64,000 nt of DNA from Dasypus novemcinctus (Eukaryota; Chordata; Mammalia; Cingulata; Dasypodidae): positions 25,201,278 to 25,265,277 of the forward strand of contig NC_080689.1 of NCBI RefSeq assembly GCF_030445035.2, written 5' to 3'. A model generated the notes under the pieces. That model saw only the letters and a program-made list of their open reading frames with translations, searched no databases and was not told the DNA's origin. Made by a program: the position numbers and the translations under genes. Of the stretch, positions 1-12,800 are shown piece by piece; positions within the stretch are counted from its first letter, which is position 1, and the number at the start of each line of letters is the position of its first letter.

Positions 1-551
1 ATATATATTGAAAAGCCAGGATTTTCTTCAGCTCTGGGAATTTGTTTGGTTTTGTTCCATTTTATCCCAACTTTTATTCCTTCCATCAGATTAATATGTT
101 TCATTACCAACTCAGAATCGCTCCAAAGAAAAGGAAAAGAGAGAAACGAAGAAGTAAAACTGCATGTCTCTTGAAACAGGAAAGCATTCTGGTTTGAATT
201 TCCTGTCAGATTGTGGGCAGGTTAGTTAGTAAGTAGTGATTTGGATACAGTTCAGATAGAGTAAATTTCACAGTTTGTTTGCCTCAGTCTGGACCCCATT
301 AGAGAACAATAAGATACTAGGCTAGCTTAATAAACCTACTTTTCATTAGTCAGCTGCCTTTCCTGTGCATGGCACTAAGTATTTTATCTTCATCATCCTA
401 TGACTTTTTACTACATCTACATGATTGGAAAGGGCTCTGGATCATGCCTAGCACTTTACAACTGGGGGGGAATTGGGATTTAGGAAGAAAGAGCCTATTG
501 TCCCCCCCACACACACTGTCACCAGATACCCTGCCTTTTCTGTTGTTGTTT
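1..551. other. Non-coding, no gene seen
   Basis: No reading frame with recognisable protein similarity, no RNA gene and no clear repeat is visible. The sequence is moderately AT-rich and looks like ordinary unique intergenic DNA. Confidence 0.5.
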
Positions 552-860
552 TCATAAGATTTTAATTTCAGAATAGTTTTAAATGTACCAAGAAGTTGCG
601 GAGCGTATGGAAAGAGTTCCTATAACACTCCACACCCAGTTTCCCCTGTTATTAAGATCTAACATTACTGTGGTGCATTTTTCACAACTAAAGAAAATCA
701 ATATTGATAGATTATTATTATCTAAGGTCCATACATTATTTGGATTTCCTCTGTTGTAACCTAATGTCCTTTTTTCTGTTCCAGGATCCCATCCACAAGT
801 TCACATTGCATTTTGTTGTTGTGCCTCCTTAGGCTCCTCTCCCACTGTCTTTTTGTTTCA
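552..860 (-). repeat. L1M-type LINE 3' fragment
   Basis: Read on the plus strand, this block has the order of motifs I associate with the antisense 3' part of old mammalian L1 elements: a start like TTTCAGAATAGTTTTAAATG, then 'cacccagtttcccc', 'taagatctaacatta', and 'ccaggatcccatcca'. No open frame survives. Family assignment is from memory of the consensus, and the edges are approximate. Confidence 0.6.
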
Positions 861-3800
861 GTTTTGTGGTGTGTGTATGTGTGTGTGCTAGGTTGTGATA
901 TAATATGCAGTTCCTGGTCCCCCAAATTGAAAGCTACTGCTATAGAGTAAATTGCAGCTGACCACTCCTTTAAGCTCCTAACAATAATTGACAAGAGAAT
1001 GTTAAGGACTAGGCCAAATATTTGAAGAATGTCTGATGCTAGTTTGTTACAGTTTTTTAAAAATGGAGAAGAAATAGTGATATTTTCAGAAAATTGAACA
1101 GCAGGTAAACGACATCCTAGAGATGGAGAGAATTTGGGCCTAAATTGCCAACAAGGTCTGGTGGGACCTACAGAATTTTCAAAGCAAGCACTAATGTTTT
1201 TACTCGGGATGCTCATTTCTTTCAGGAATGCTGTTTTGTCCTTAGTGACTCATAACAGCCACATTTACTGATTCTTTTTGAAGTGTCAGATGCAGTGGGC
1301 TGCTAAGTCTAGAGGTTGGTGCTTTGGTTTGGGCTTCAGTGGCTGTTTCCCATGGGAAAGTCAGATGATTAGATTAAAAGATGAAAGGCTGTTCCGATCA
1401 GCTGTTTCAGGCCATGTACAGATGGAAGCAGCGGAGGTAGAGGGGTGTGCATTTGTCATAACACTCAGTTCAGATAATTTAGTATGGATTTCCTGCCTTT
1501 TTTTGGTGGAGAGTGGAGACGAGTTGTAAGGTTGAAAGTGAGGAGAAACCTTAAATTACTTGCTGGTGCTGACGGTGTCACCCTAACCCAACAAATTTCT
1601 TCCCCTAGGGCGCCTTTTTAGGCTTTGCGAAGGTGGCAGAAGAAAGGAAAAAGGGATGGATTTGGTGTTTCTAGCTGGAAAGGAAATGGTCATGATTTCC
1701 TTTCCATTTCAAGCCAATGTGAAGAAAATCCATACACTGAGTGGTTATAGAGAGACAGGCTTTTGGTGTGTGTTTTTATTTTTTTAAATTGCTTTCTTGG
1801 TCTTAGAATCCATTGTTTGGAAGGGATTTTCAGAGACCTTTAACCTCTCTTCTGACCTCCTGCTAGGTAACTCGGTCACAACCAGGCAGTTCACTTTTTC
1901 CTCACTATCTCTCTTGATCTCCTAGATCTTTTTCATTTCAACAATTAAAACAAATTGAGTAACCATAGATGAAATAGATTTTACTGGAAAAAGTTAAAAC
2001 AGGACATTGCTCATTCTAAATTGTATCGGTTGCTTGATTAGACATTGATTGAAGAGTTTGTGGCTTATTCAACATATTCATATTTATTCTCCCTGATTAT
2101 TCCCCCTGACTTTTTATTATTTTACTGAATTAAGGAGTGAGAGAAAGAAAATAAAACAAGTGAATCCGTTCTACTATTTGCTAAGTGATCTGGTAATTTG
2201 AGGATAGGCAGAGAATTCGAAAAATTAAAATGATGCATCTGTATTAATTCTTTCTGTCTCTTTAAAATTATAATGAGAAGGTTATTTCTTAGTTTGGGAT
2301 ATTCACTACCACTTCCTATATGTGAGTTTAAAAACACACACACATCCCCATACATACACTCACACTTCTGCTTGGGGCAGGCTTGGCCCTAACATTCTCA
2401 GCACCTCTTTGGCTTTTCATATTTACTTTCTATTCATTAAAGATACATTTGCTGTTTTCAATCTGCCTAGACCTGGTGTTTGTTGGGAAAGTAAATGGTA
2501 ACGACCACGTGGTTGCTATGGGTAAACACTGCAGAAGGCCACAGCTGCTGCTTAAGGAGAAAAGCCTGGGTTGGTTGAAAAGACAAGGCAGTTAAGTAAG
2601 GGAAAGATTAGCCATAAGGAGATGGGGCTGGGGCTGGGGGGAGGGGCGACTGCTCCTTCCCATTGCCTTTTTTGGGTCCTCCAGGAAGTAGCCACCTAGC
2701 ATTAGAAGGGCAAGGCATTTCTTGGGGGATATTTGTGAAGGTGAAAGGGGAGCAGGAATAGGTGGGCAGAGCCTTGGACCATGAGGCGAGTCTGACATCC
2801 GTGAAGGGGGAGTAGGAAGGAAGGAGGACTGGGGAGGCAGAGCCTTAGAGAAGATTTGGTTAGGCTGACGGGGCGCCCCGGGGCAATGATTTCCCTTTCT
2901 AGAAATTACCCTCTTGGGTGGAAATAACCTGGTTCTAGCGCCCGTGCTGTGTTCAGTCACTGACTGGGGGCAGCTCTTAGAGATCAAGGCCTCCTGTAAA
3001 TGCTGTGCTAGACCCCAAAGCTGTGGGAACTGCTTCTCATTAAAGATTTTCTCTTGAAGGCAGATCTGAGGGAAGCTTTCCCTTGACTGCCACGCCCAAG
3101 AGTTTATTCGTATCAGAACTCAAAAAAAGGCAAGAAAGGGTGAACATCTCAGCTAGCTAGAGCACCTGCTGTGGTTTCTCCTCACACTATAGGCGACCAC
3201 AAGAACCACAATGCTGAGTTACAAGGCTAAAAGTTTTCCTTTATCTCCTGAAATCCAAAGGCACCTTGCAAAAGTGAGCCTGACTGAGTACAATTTCTGG
3301 CAGCTACCACAAGTGGTCCGAAAACCACATGGAACAACTTGCAGCCTGCTGACTGAGCTTCTCGGAGCCTGAACCCCATTGGCAGGGATGAGAACTATCT
3401 CACCTCAGATCTGGGTGGAAGGGGAAATTGATTCACTGATGTTTTCATTCTTTTTTTCTTTTCATGGATTTGCTTTTAAGTGCTGGAGCATGTTGGCTTT
3501 TGTATGACTCAGAAGCACAAATCCTTCGTAAGGTAAAGGACTCATTTTCAGAATGGAAGAAAGTTAGTCTTCCCTGGTTTTACACTTTAAGTGTGAGAAT
3601 TGGTGACGTGGAAGGAGCTGATCCAAACTGTTACATGAAGAGGGAGACAGCAGCATAACTATGCACCACAAAGTACTTTCTGAACACTGTTCTATAGGTG
3701 AATTCAGCTTTGCAAGATGTTTTGTTTTTTGTTTTTGCTTTTTTTTTTTTAATCACTGGGGTTCAATTAGCCTATCACACAAATCATCTGTTCATTTTCT

Positions 3801-4751
3801 TTGATCAACATGCTCACACTCCTTCTCATATCCTTCATCTCTGGGTCCAGAGAATAAAATCATCTTCCTATAAGAGATAATCTGGAGCCTGACAAGTCAA
3901 AGGCACAAAGGAACTTGGAATTCCTCCTTTGGATTAGTAATTGGCCTCTCCCAGAGTTTCAGCTTTTCAAGATGCAAATTCTACAGAGTGGGATGCACTA
4001 TTCTGCAGCAGATCTTTCCCGATATCTAGCCCATGGGAGGCACTCAGCAAAGGTGTAGGAGGCAGGTGATGCCGGTCAGGTTAGTCTGCTTTAAGTAAGA
4101 AAAATGGCCAGGGTCAAGAGGAGAAGAGATGGTGAAAGTGGGTGTCGGTGAAGCCTGGACACGGCAGTTTTGCTGAGGACCTGTCCTGTGGGTGTTTGAC
4201 CTCCTGTTGCCTCTCTAAACTGAACTTCCTGGGAAAATCTTATCAGCGGAAAAGATAGGAGAAAACAGGATTCGCTGAATTCATTTCAAACTCACTGCTT
4301 GAGTTCTCATGAGCTGTTTTCATTGCTTTAAGATCAAGGTGTATGGGCCTGTCTTTTGCTTGCTGCTGTTTTATGCCTAATGACAATGGTTTCCAGTGGT
4401 TTTCAAACATGTTTTAGTTAGTGGAACCCTTGTTTCAATAGAAACATAAAATATATACAAGTGAGTATAGAAGGTCTGGAACTCTAGGTCCCCAAATTCT
4501 CCTTTGGACACTCCCTGAAAACCTCACAACTCTATGAGCTATAGTTTAAATCTACTGTTAAAGTGGAAAGAGATTTTGAGTGGGAGTTTAAGTCTGGATC
4601 ATAAATTCTACTTCTATCCATTATTACCTAGATTTTATAATCTTGGGTAAATAACAACGATAGCAATAGTAGTCATAATATGGTACTCTATGAATGCTTA
4701 TTGTCATAATTAGAAGTATTTGTTGTGATCATCAGGAATAAAAATTTTAAA
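861..4751. other. Non-coding stretch, no gene seen
   Basis: About 3.9 kb without a supported gene. Short frames occur by chance only. Minor features are a CA run near 2334-2344 and a T-run near 3739-3751. A GC-richer part at about 2620-2900 gives a 131-codon antisense frame of low-complexity composition, which I do not accept as coding. Confidence 0.5.
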
Positions 4752-4945
4752 GATGATTTATGGGGCACTGTCTATGTGCCAAGCACTGAGTTAACTCACT
4801 TAGCACACATTATCTCATCTAAATGCAATAAAGCTCAGAGGACTAGCGAGGTGAAGCAATTTATTCAAAGCCATGTAGCAGGTGATTGGCAGGGAGGAGA
4901 TGCAAACCTCTCTGTCTGGCACCAAAGCCAGGGTTCTAACCTTCA
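4752..4945 (-). repeat. MIR SINE
   Basis: In antisense this reads like a MIR core: 'ctatgtgccaagcactgag', then 'acattatctcatc', then the 'gaggtgaagcaattta...agccatgtagcaggtg' section and 'ccagggttctaacc' at the end. It is an ancient tRNA-derived SINE shared by mammals. Ends are estimated. Confidence 0.7.
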
Positions 4946-5579
4946 TTTGTGTGCAGCTTTACAGCCCCAGGGTCCTAAGTGTAAAATATAGAAATTGGAT
5001 TAAACTATCACTAAGGTTTAAAAAGCAAAACAACAAAACAAAAAAACCCTCTAATTTCCATGACAGCTGTGTGCTGAGTTCTATCAAGAACTGAACTGCA
5101 GCCTCTGCCTCTTACCCTGACCAGCTACTTGGAACCCTCTCCTAGCTCGGGTCCCTCTGTTTTTCTTTACAAAATGATGACCTGCTTCATGCTATTGTAA
5201 AGACCTCCTGGTAGGAATCATTAGGCTGGCTACAATTCTACTGGCACCTTGCTTAACTTTTACCAGTGACTTTACTCTATCCTAAGCATTCTTCCTCCTT
5301 TCTTTATCTCCTTTGGCAGAGAATTTGGTATTTTCAGGCCCCAACTGAAAAATCAATCAATCATTGTTCACAATGATGTGATTAGCTCAGTGCAAAGGGG
5401 ATAGAGTGTTGTGGTTATTTTCCTCCCTCTGTGACCTGAAAGATCCTAAAAGTAATGACATCCTTGTAGCAATGGACATAATCAAGACCAAGATCTTGGT
5501 TCCAAATGCCATTTTCCAGCAGCATGAGCACATGGTCGTCCTTCTGACTTTGATAAGTGTTGTCCACTCTGGAGTGTGT
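4946..5579. other. Non-coding, no gene seen
   Basis: No convincing gene or repeat. A 103-codon plus frame and a 117-codon minus frame overlap across its right part and the following MIR. Neither resembles a known protein. Confidence 0.45.
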
Positions 5580-5740
5580 GGGAGGGGAAGTGTGGTTGAG
5601 TGGACAGAGAGCACTGGGCACAGAATTAGCAGACCTGGCTTCACGACTGAAAGTTCAGTGAACCAGGGGCAAGCCATATTATTTAGGATGGGGTCAGTTT
5701 TTACAATTGTGAAATAGAGGGTTTGGATGCTTTCTTCCAA
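5580..5740 (+). repeat. MIR SINE fragment
   Basis: A sense-oriented MIR remnant. The order 'gtggttgagtggacagagagc', 'cagacctggctt', 'aaccaggggcaag' and 'tacaattgtgaaatagag' parallels the MIR head and core, with heavy substitution. Confidence 0.6.
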
Positions 5741-6300
5741 TTCACTCTATAGCCAGAGTAATCTTTCTAAAACATGAATCTGACTCATCTCACTCCTCTG
5801 CTTTCAACTCTCCAATGGCAACACATTGCTCCCAGTATAAAGCCCACCCTCTTTAGCATGAGGAAAACAGTGCCTTAAGCAGTACTTCCTCAGCCCTTGT
5901 CTTGCCCCATGATATATACTTTATGTTCTCCATGCCAATTTTGCTGAATAAATGGAAGTTCCTTGGTGTTGTGCTTTCTCTCTCACCTCTAAATCTTTGT
6001 TCATGCTAGTCCTTCTAACCAGATCAGTTTTTCCTCTTCCTCTTCTTTTTATCTATCTCCTTCTCATCTGAGCCGTATGTTACTTTCTGTAGAGAACTTT
6101 CCTGGAGCCCCAAACTGAGTTAAATGCTTCCTCACTGTGACTCTTCACCCTTTACACTGTGCGGTACTTACCTGTCCTGCTTCGGTCTTCCACCAGGCTT
6201 TAAGCAATTAGGGACTCTGCCTTAGTCATTGTGATATCCCCAGGGCCTAACGCCAGCCCAGTGCCTAGTAATAAACTCAAACATTTGTTGGATGAATTAT
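5741..6300 (+). repeat. L2 LINE 3' fragment
   Basis: This block follows the 3' part of L2: 'ctcactcctctgctttcaac...ctccaatggcaacacattgct' early, then 'caggctttaagcaattaggg', 'gtgatatccccagggcctaa', 'cagtgcctagtaataaa' and the terminal 'tttgttggatgaatt'. There is no intact frame. It is an ancient element present in all placentals. Confidence 0.75.
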
Positions 6301-6304
6301 TGAT

Positions 6305-6450
6305 TATTCTAATCTTCTCTGAACCTCAGCTTCCTCCTTCATAAAGTGAAAACAGTAATATGTATCTCGTAGATTGTGATGAGGATTGCTTGAGGCAGGG
6401 TATGGGAAAGCACTTTGCTAACATAAATCACTCTTGATGTGTTAGCTGTG
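6305..6450 (+). repeat. MIR SINE fragment
   Basis: A sense-oriented MIR 3' half: 'ctctgaacctcagcttcctc', 'ataaagtgaaaacagtaata' and 'gggaaagcactttgctaaca' follow the usual order. It directly follows the L2 fragment. Confidence 0.65.
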
Positions 6451-6495
6451 ATGGTAGGACTTGCCTTTGTTCTGGGTGTGCAGTTTCCTCTAAAG

Positions 6496-6678
6496 CAAGA
6501 GGTTGGCAAACTCTTGCTTGTCCATAAATAGTTTTATTGGAATATAGCCACACTCATTTGCCTATGTACCGTGGCTGTTTTTGTGCTACAAAGGCAGAGT
6601 TGAATAGTTGTGACATAGATTGTGTGGCCTAAAATATTTACTCCTTAGTGCTTTATAGAAAACGTTTGCTGACCTCTA
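6496..6678. mobile_element. hAT-type non-autonomous DNA transposon
   Basis: A 183-bp element with terminal inverted repeats: 'agaggttggcaaac' at the left and 'gtttgctgacctct' at the right. It is flanked by an 8-bp duplication with one mismatch (ctctaaag at 6488-6495, ctctaaac at 6679-6686). An 8-bp target duplication is the hAT hallmark. The interior carries 'ttttattggaatatagccac', familiar from old mammalian MER/Charlie-class elements. It has no transposase frame. Confidence 0.8.
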
Positions 6679-7860
6679 CTCTAAACCCAAACCTTTTACT
6701 GCCCCCTCCTTGCCCAACCCCTGCTTCTGGTTCAGATTCTACTTTGATCTCTTAGCCTAAGAGACATTTGATATTTCCTTATGGATCTACAGAGATATTT
6801 ATTTATCCCAAAACAGCCATATGGGTATATAGGCAGAACACAGCAGAGTGTTTCTGCAAAGAGATTTCATTTTGGGGCATACATAATGTGATAAAATTAG
6901 GAACAAAACTACTAGATTCCCCTGCAAGCTATCACATTGCTTAGGTTATGTATTAAACAAAAAGCTTCTTTTGTTGTTTTCACCAAAAGTTTGAAATTTG
7001 TTCAGATGTCTAAGAATTTTTCTCTGTGTGGGGCTTCTTCTTTATTTATTTTAAAGAAATTAATGGAAAGAAACTAAAATCCAAAGCAGTCCCCACTTTG
7101 AAAAACAAAAGAGTGAAATAAAGGGTGAGGGAGCATTAAAACGATAATACATATCCATTACAGAGTTGGAAATGAAACTCTAAAAAAGGAAAGCAAAGAA
7201 GGAGGAGGGGGAGGGAAGGAAAGAAGGAAGGAAAGAAAGAGGAGTGGGAGGGAGGAGAGAAAGCAGCAGCTAAGACGTGCAGTGGTCATTTAATGAGAAG
7301 ACAGGCCAACTAGAAATCCTGTTTAGGAAACTGGGAGTCCAGGGAGATTAAAGGAAATACCTCAGGAGTCAGCATGGCTCTCTAAGGGAGAGGCCCACGG
7401 ACATTTTTGTGGTCCTTAACTTGTTTCCTGCAGAATCCCTGGAACTGTTTGGCATCTGAGTCACTCCTTTCCTGTCTCCCCATTTGTGTGGTATAGCTGT
7501 GGCCATATGTGAAAGAGAAACTTAAAATGCCCAGTTATGCGAAGGAACATGGTGTTCCACCTTCCAGAAAAGAATCCAGGATGGCCTTGACTCCAAAGCT
7601 GCATTCCTGAGCTCCTCTAGTATACCTTCTAAGGGAGGAGTAGACATGTTTTGGGGATCCAAAGATTCATAAAGAGAAGCATCAACATTGTGAAATACAT
7701 CTGACAGCTTGGTTGCTTCATTTGGCACCATACCGTACTTTGTAAGACAACAGTAATTTTACAAGTGCTATCTATTGCTCTAGCCATAAAACTCACCAAC
7801 TCCTCCTCTCTCTGCCTTTTGAAATTGCTCCAACAACAAAAAACAAACCAAACACAACTG
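6679..7860. other. Non-coding, no gene seen
   Basis: No gene is supported. The stretch contains the purine-rich tract listed separately. Short frames around 7522-7898 have no recognisable similarity. Confidence 0.45.
7196..7262. repeat. Purine-rich (GGAA/GAGG) simple repeat
   Basis: The plus strand here is almost purely A and G, with repeated ggaa, gaaa and ggag units. It is a decayed GA-type microsatellite. Confidence 0.85.
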
Positions 7861-8322
7861 TGGCAGTTTGAGACTGTATGTACCCCAGAAAGCCACATTC
7901 TTGAAACTGGTCCATTCCTGTGTGTGTACTATTGTAGATGGGACCATTTGATTAGATTCCTTCAGTAAGGCATGACCCAGAGTGGGCTTCATCCTCTTAC
8001 TGGGGTCCTTCACAAGTGGATGAATATGAAGAGAGGGGACTGCAAAGACACACAGGAGCTCAGAGAGAAACCTCCAAAAGCTGAGAGAGGCTGGAATCAG
8101 CAGAATGCAGAGGCACAGAGAGGGGCCCCCAGAAGCTGAGAGAGAAAGCCACCGAAACCAGGAAGTTAAAGTGATGAGACCTGGAGGAGCCTGATGCCTG
8201 GATTTGGACGTTTTCATGGCCTCAGAACTGTAAGCTTGTAACCTAAAAAAACCCTCATTGTAAAAGCCAGCCCATTTCTGGTATATTGCCTTGGCAGCCT
8301 TTAATAAACACAATATTCTAGG
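7861..8322 (+). mobile_element. MaLR-like solo LTR (copy 1)
   Basis: It begins 'tgtggcagtttgagactg' and ends with 'cccatttctggtatattgcc' followed by 'ttggcagcctttaataaaca'. The order of segments is shared with the copy at 26708-27335: 'tccattcctgtg', 'catttgatta/cgga', 'ggcatgac', 'tttggacgttttcatggcc', 'aactgtaagctt', 'taaaagccagcccatttctgg'. The TG-type start, an AATAAA near the end and the terminal 'ggtattt-gc...ggcagcc' block resemble ERVL-MaLR LTRs. Family rank is my inference. A 218-codon antisense frame across it is not a gene. Confidence 0.6.
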
Positions 8323-9058
8323 ATGATGGAAAACCAAATGCTTAAGGGTGAGGGGCATGGTATAGATATACACATGAGCTTTCAGTGTGACCAAGTTCAT
8401 AACACATGTGTGTGTAAATTCACAATTTGAACCCATACATTGAAGATATGTGCTTCAAGTAGGTTTTGGGGAAATTACATATACTTACATGACCTGCCGT
8501 GTGCTACCAAGTAATTTTTTCTTAACTCTTTAACTTGAGGGTTTTTACTAGATTTTGAGTTTTAGCTTAATCCATCTTGGATATATCTATTAGTTCCTTT
8601 TCTGGCATTGCTTTTAAAGAGATATATGTGTATATTGACTAGAAGCATATGCTTCAATTTTATCTATGATTGGTATTTCTCTTTACACAGGAACATGGTA
8701 AATTTTTGCTGCTTATATACATTTTCCTTTTAAGGGAAGATTGGATTTATGCTGCAGAATCCTATTGACTTATATTGGGACAAAGTATTTGGGAGAGGCT
8801 TATTGCATAGTATACCTGATAATTGGAAGAATTTCTTTATGCTTTATGTGCCCATTCACCATGTAGTATAAAATAAAATAATCTTCTGTCAGACATCAGT
8901 TTTTAGTAGTACAATGTTCTTGGATCAGATCTTCTTTTCTTTGGAACATTATGGTCATTATTACATTGCTGCTATGAAAAAGTCTTATTTGTTCCCAGTA
9001 TACATGATTTACTTTTCTGGTTGATTGCTTAAAAGATTTTTCTTTATCCTTGTATTTT
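8323..9058. other. AT-rich non-coding, perhaps decayed L1
   Basis: AT-rich sequence with 'ccatcttggatatatctatt' and similar phrases that often occur in antisense L1 remnants. I cannot anchor it to a consensus. The last 12 bases (9047-9058) are the left target duplication of the next SINE. Confidence 0.35.
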
Positions 9059-9530
9059 CTTTTTTAAAGATTTATTTATTTATTTATCCCCACCCTCTCA
9101 TTGTTTTGCTCTCATTGTCTACTTTCTGTATCCATTCACTGTGTGTTCTTCTGTGTCTGCTTATCTTCTCTTTAGGTGACACTGGGAACCAATCCTGGGA
9201 CCTTCTGGAGTGGGAGAGGGGCACTCACTGTCTTGTGCCATCTCAGCATCCTGGTCTGCTGTGTTGCTTATTGTCTCTTCTCTGTAGCTCCTTTTGTTAC
9301 ATCATCTTGCTGTGCCAGTGCTCTGCATGGGCCAGCACTCCAAGCAGGCCAGCATTCCTGCATGGGCCAGCACGCCATGTGGACCAGCTCTCCACTTGGA
9401 CCCTCTCACCACACAGGCCTGCTTAGCACATGGGCCAGCTTGCCTTCACCAGGAGGCCCTGGAAATCAAACCCTGGACCTCCTGTATGGTAGATGCGAGT
9501 CCAATCACTTGAGCCACATCCACTTCCCTG
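9059..9530 (-). mobile_element. DAS-type SINE, long form
   Basis: A tRNA-derived SINE read on the minus strand. Its tRNA-like head is at the right ('gtggctcaagtgattggac', with a B box near 'gggtttgatttcc') and the A-rich tail (TTTAAAGATTTATTTATT on plus) is at the left. Target duplications 'tccttgtatttt' (9047-9058) and 'tccttgaatttt' (9531-9542) differ at one base. At 472 bp it is longer than the other copies, because the middle contains repeated 'gggccagcac' phrases. The body matches what I know of armadillo DAS-SINEs and identifies the lineage. Confidence 0.88.
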
Positions 9531-9542
9531 TCCTTGAATTTT

Positions 9543-10660
9543 AATAAAATAACTGAACTATGCTCAGTGTAGTCTAGAGAGTTGTGTATAGAAATTTTCT
9601 GGAAAATAGAAGATGCTTTTAAGTTGCAAATTCAGTTTTTTCCCCTTCATTATTTTAAGGAAGCTCTTTTGCAATCTGTCTTTGGCTTTATTTTCTGTTT
9701 TATTTGTTTAGTTCTCAACTTCAGGGACATTGATTTTCTTTGGTTGGATTGTATTTGTCTGTCTTCCATTTTATCAGTCCATCTCTAAATGCTTTGATTT
9801 CTTTCTTTCAACTTTATTTGCCATAGTTTGCTCAACTCTCTTTTTCTATGTTGGTAATTTCATCTCTGGCAATAATTACTTTGTTTCTTATCATTTCTAA
9901 AGTATTTATTAATTCCTTAATGATTCTGCTTAGGGTCTCAATTTGTTTCCTTAGGTATATAATCTCCATTTCTATCTCAATCTGTAGTTGTTATCATCAG
10001 ACCTTTGAGTCCTTGTTTCATCCAAAACACATACTTATTAAGTTAGTCTATAGTAAAAAGCAATTTTCCTTCTAACATTTGGGCCCATGTTTTCTTGTTT
10101 AGTTGTCTTTCCTTTGCTTTCTTTCTTCTATACAAAATAATATTTATATACTTGGCATGTCATTTCTTTTTATCTTGTTAATATTTGGGTGGCTCCATCC
10201 AGATATTCTATTTGTGCTGATGCACTAAGAGTTCTTGATTTTCCCCCCACATTATCTATGGCCACCATTTTTGCCCTTCCAAGCTCTAGTTTGATGGCTG
10301 AGTATTCTTGTGTTCTACCCACTGTTCTATAATCCAAGGATATGACAGCCAAAGAGAGAACCCAGATGGGGTATATGCAATCTTTATTAGATGACTTCGT
10401 CCTGCTCATTGTTCTGGGGTTTTGTTAAAGATCCTCTATTAAGGTCTACTTAGATGTATGCTGCTTTCCTACAGGTTGTAGCCTTGAAAACTGTACAGCT
10501 TTGGAGCTTTCATTTCTGTAATTTCAGTACCATTTTACTCCCTCCTCTAACAGCCTATTCCTTCTGTTCCTCATTTTAAAAGGGAACAGATAATGGCTGA
10601 GCTTTTTTCCAGATTTGTGTGTATCAACTCAGCAGTGCAGTTTCTGGAAGTTTGGGCAAA
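9543..10660. other. AT-rich non-coding, probable decayed LINE
   Basis: T-rich plus strand with several frames opened by chance. Phrases such as 'tttctttctttcaactttat' and 'tcatttctaaagtatttatt' suggest an antisense L1 remnant. This is a weak inference: no protein similarity survives. Confidence 0.35.
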
Positions 10661-12033
10661 GGTTAAAAAAAAAAAAAAAAGGCTGTATTACATCTCTATT
10701 CTAGTTTATAATCTCTAACTTTCCTTATTTGCCATTTTTTAAAGTTTAATGTATTAGCTGTACTTCCTTTCCTAGTTCTATGGCTTTTAGTAAATTTCCC
10801 CGTATCTTTTGGTATGTTTTCTTTTTGGCTCATTTTGTTAGATACTATGGAGGGAAAGACTATGATTTAATTTTAATATGCAATCTTAAAGCTAAGACAA
10901 GATATAGAAAAATTATATTCAAGGACAATTTGGATGTAAATTACATATTACAGTCAGTTAAAAGGGAGGAAGAGGGGAAAATATATGATGAACATTTGAG
11001 AAACGAAAACAGAGAAAACCTGAGAGAATAAAAGAACATAATAAAATGGGGATGGGATTGGGGGGAGATAATAGAAAAGGAAAATTCAGCTGATTCTGAG
11101 ACCACCAGTGATAAACTACTTTAGTGGGCAATATTGTCTTTTTGGATTGAAGGCATAATGGTTGGGAATGTATTATCACTGTGTTTTGAAATCCTGGTAG
11201 GCTTTTCAATTCTTGAAAAACCATCCTGCTTGGTTTTTGGGAAATAGCTTGACTGTTTTTATTCTCAAACTTTAAAGTTTGTGTTTGAAATAAGTCTTAA
11301 TTTCTTTATGTAACTCTGAAATCTTAACAGATGTTTGAAGCAATGACTTGGGTTTAAAGCTTATTATTGTAATCTGAGATTTTTTGGCCAATGTTCCAAT
11401 TATCCTGAAAGTTCCTGTCATTCTGTGTCATATATCATAGCATTAGAGAGTACTGAAAAAAAGAGAGAATACAGCCTAAACTTGGGATAGAGAAAATGGT
11501 TAGGGTGGCCATGGAATCAGAATCATAGAGAAGAGTAAGTGGGCCCTGATATTGAGGTGCAGACAAGAGGTAATGGGGCAGGCAGTCCTTGTACGTATCT
11601 ATTAGGGAATGTTGAAGGAACTGTGTAAAGCAGTACATCAAGTGTCCAGGTAAAAGTCAGCAACCAGGAAAGCCATAGAGAGCTGGAGTAAAGTGGGCAG
11701 GAAATAAATGTCCACTAACAAGGAGCAGAGCCTAAGGTGGCTTGTTTTCTATTGCCTTTATTCTATCCTGACTATGGAAAGAGCCAATTCTGAGATGGTA
11801 AAATTGCAATGATGAGAAATGAAAATAAATGGGTAAGAGCCAAGCGGGGAGAGAAGGAGATAGAGGGGACAGAGACAGAGAGAGGATGCACCCCTCATCC
11901 CTTAGGCATCCTCAAACTATCTAATGGACATATTTATTTTCTCCAATATGGTAAGTCTGTCTCAAGATTTCATTTTGAATTTGCATTTATGATTCTAATT
12001 TTTTTCTTTTACAAATTCATTTTTTAAATTTAC
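10661..12033. other. Non-coding, no gene seen
   Basis: Contains a 16-17-base A run near 10664-10680 and otherwise unremarkable AT-rich sequence. The 83- and 88-codon frames at 10780-11224 have no recognisable content. Confidence 0.45.
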
Positions 12034-12800
12034 AACTTTATTGGGGTTTAACTTGTATATAATAAACTGCCCTTATTTAAAGAACACAATTTGATGAGTT
12101 TTGATAAATGTTTATACCTGTGAAACTATCAATACAATTAAAATATGGAGGATTTCCTTTGCAATCCCTCCTTCTTCAACATCTTTCTCTGTTTTTTAAC
12201 TACGCTTGTTTCTGTGAAGATGAGACATGTTGGGAATTGAAAAAAAAACTGGAAAAAAGTTTGATAATTTAACCATATTAATCACAGTAATTTTAAAACC
12301 AATGTCTGATAAGTCCAGTATCTAGATCACTTGTTGGTAATTTCTATCATGTTTTCCTCTCTGGGCTTTTGACCATTTAGTCTGAACTTCTAATTTATCT
12401 TGTAAATTTTGGTTGAATGCCAAACATTGTACATGAAAAATCACAGTGATAATTTGAGGTTCTGGATAACATTTTCTTCCTCCAAAGAGGATTTAGAATA
12501 GGGGCAATCACCTTAATCTAGGTTGGGGCTGTTTTGATTTGAAGCACAGTTTTGTTTTCCAGTTTGTCTTTATTTCTTAAGGTAAAGGAAGCCCTTTAGA
12601 GGTCTTGTCTGAATGACTGGGTGCACCAGGGATACTCCTCCCAGATTAGTTCTGAAGATCTGTTTTTGTTTTCCTGGTCCTTTGAAATGCTAAAAGCTCT
12701 GATTATCTTCTCAACTTCTCTATCATTGCTTACAAATTGGCAACTGCCTTAGGGGAAAAGCATCATTGCTACTCTCTTCTGTCCAGAATCTTGTCCATTT
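12034..12800 (-). repeat. L1M-type LINE fragment
   Basis: Antisense L1 phrases occur in order: 'tttattggggtttaacttgt' plus 'ataataaactgccc', then 'acaatttgatgagttttgat', 'cctgtgaaactatcaataca', and further on 'ggttgaatgccaaacattgt'. These match old L1 3' regions as I remember them. No frame is open. The right boundary is uncertain. Confidence 0.6.

Noticed and set aside
761..1216. 151-codon minus-strand open frame
   Set aside because: Overlaps the L1M fragment and has no recognisable similarity; likely chance.
7780..8436. 218-codon minus-strand open frame
   Set aside because: It runs antisense across the MaLR-like LTR, has no domain and no splice or promoter support; it is a by-product of the repeat.
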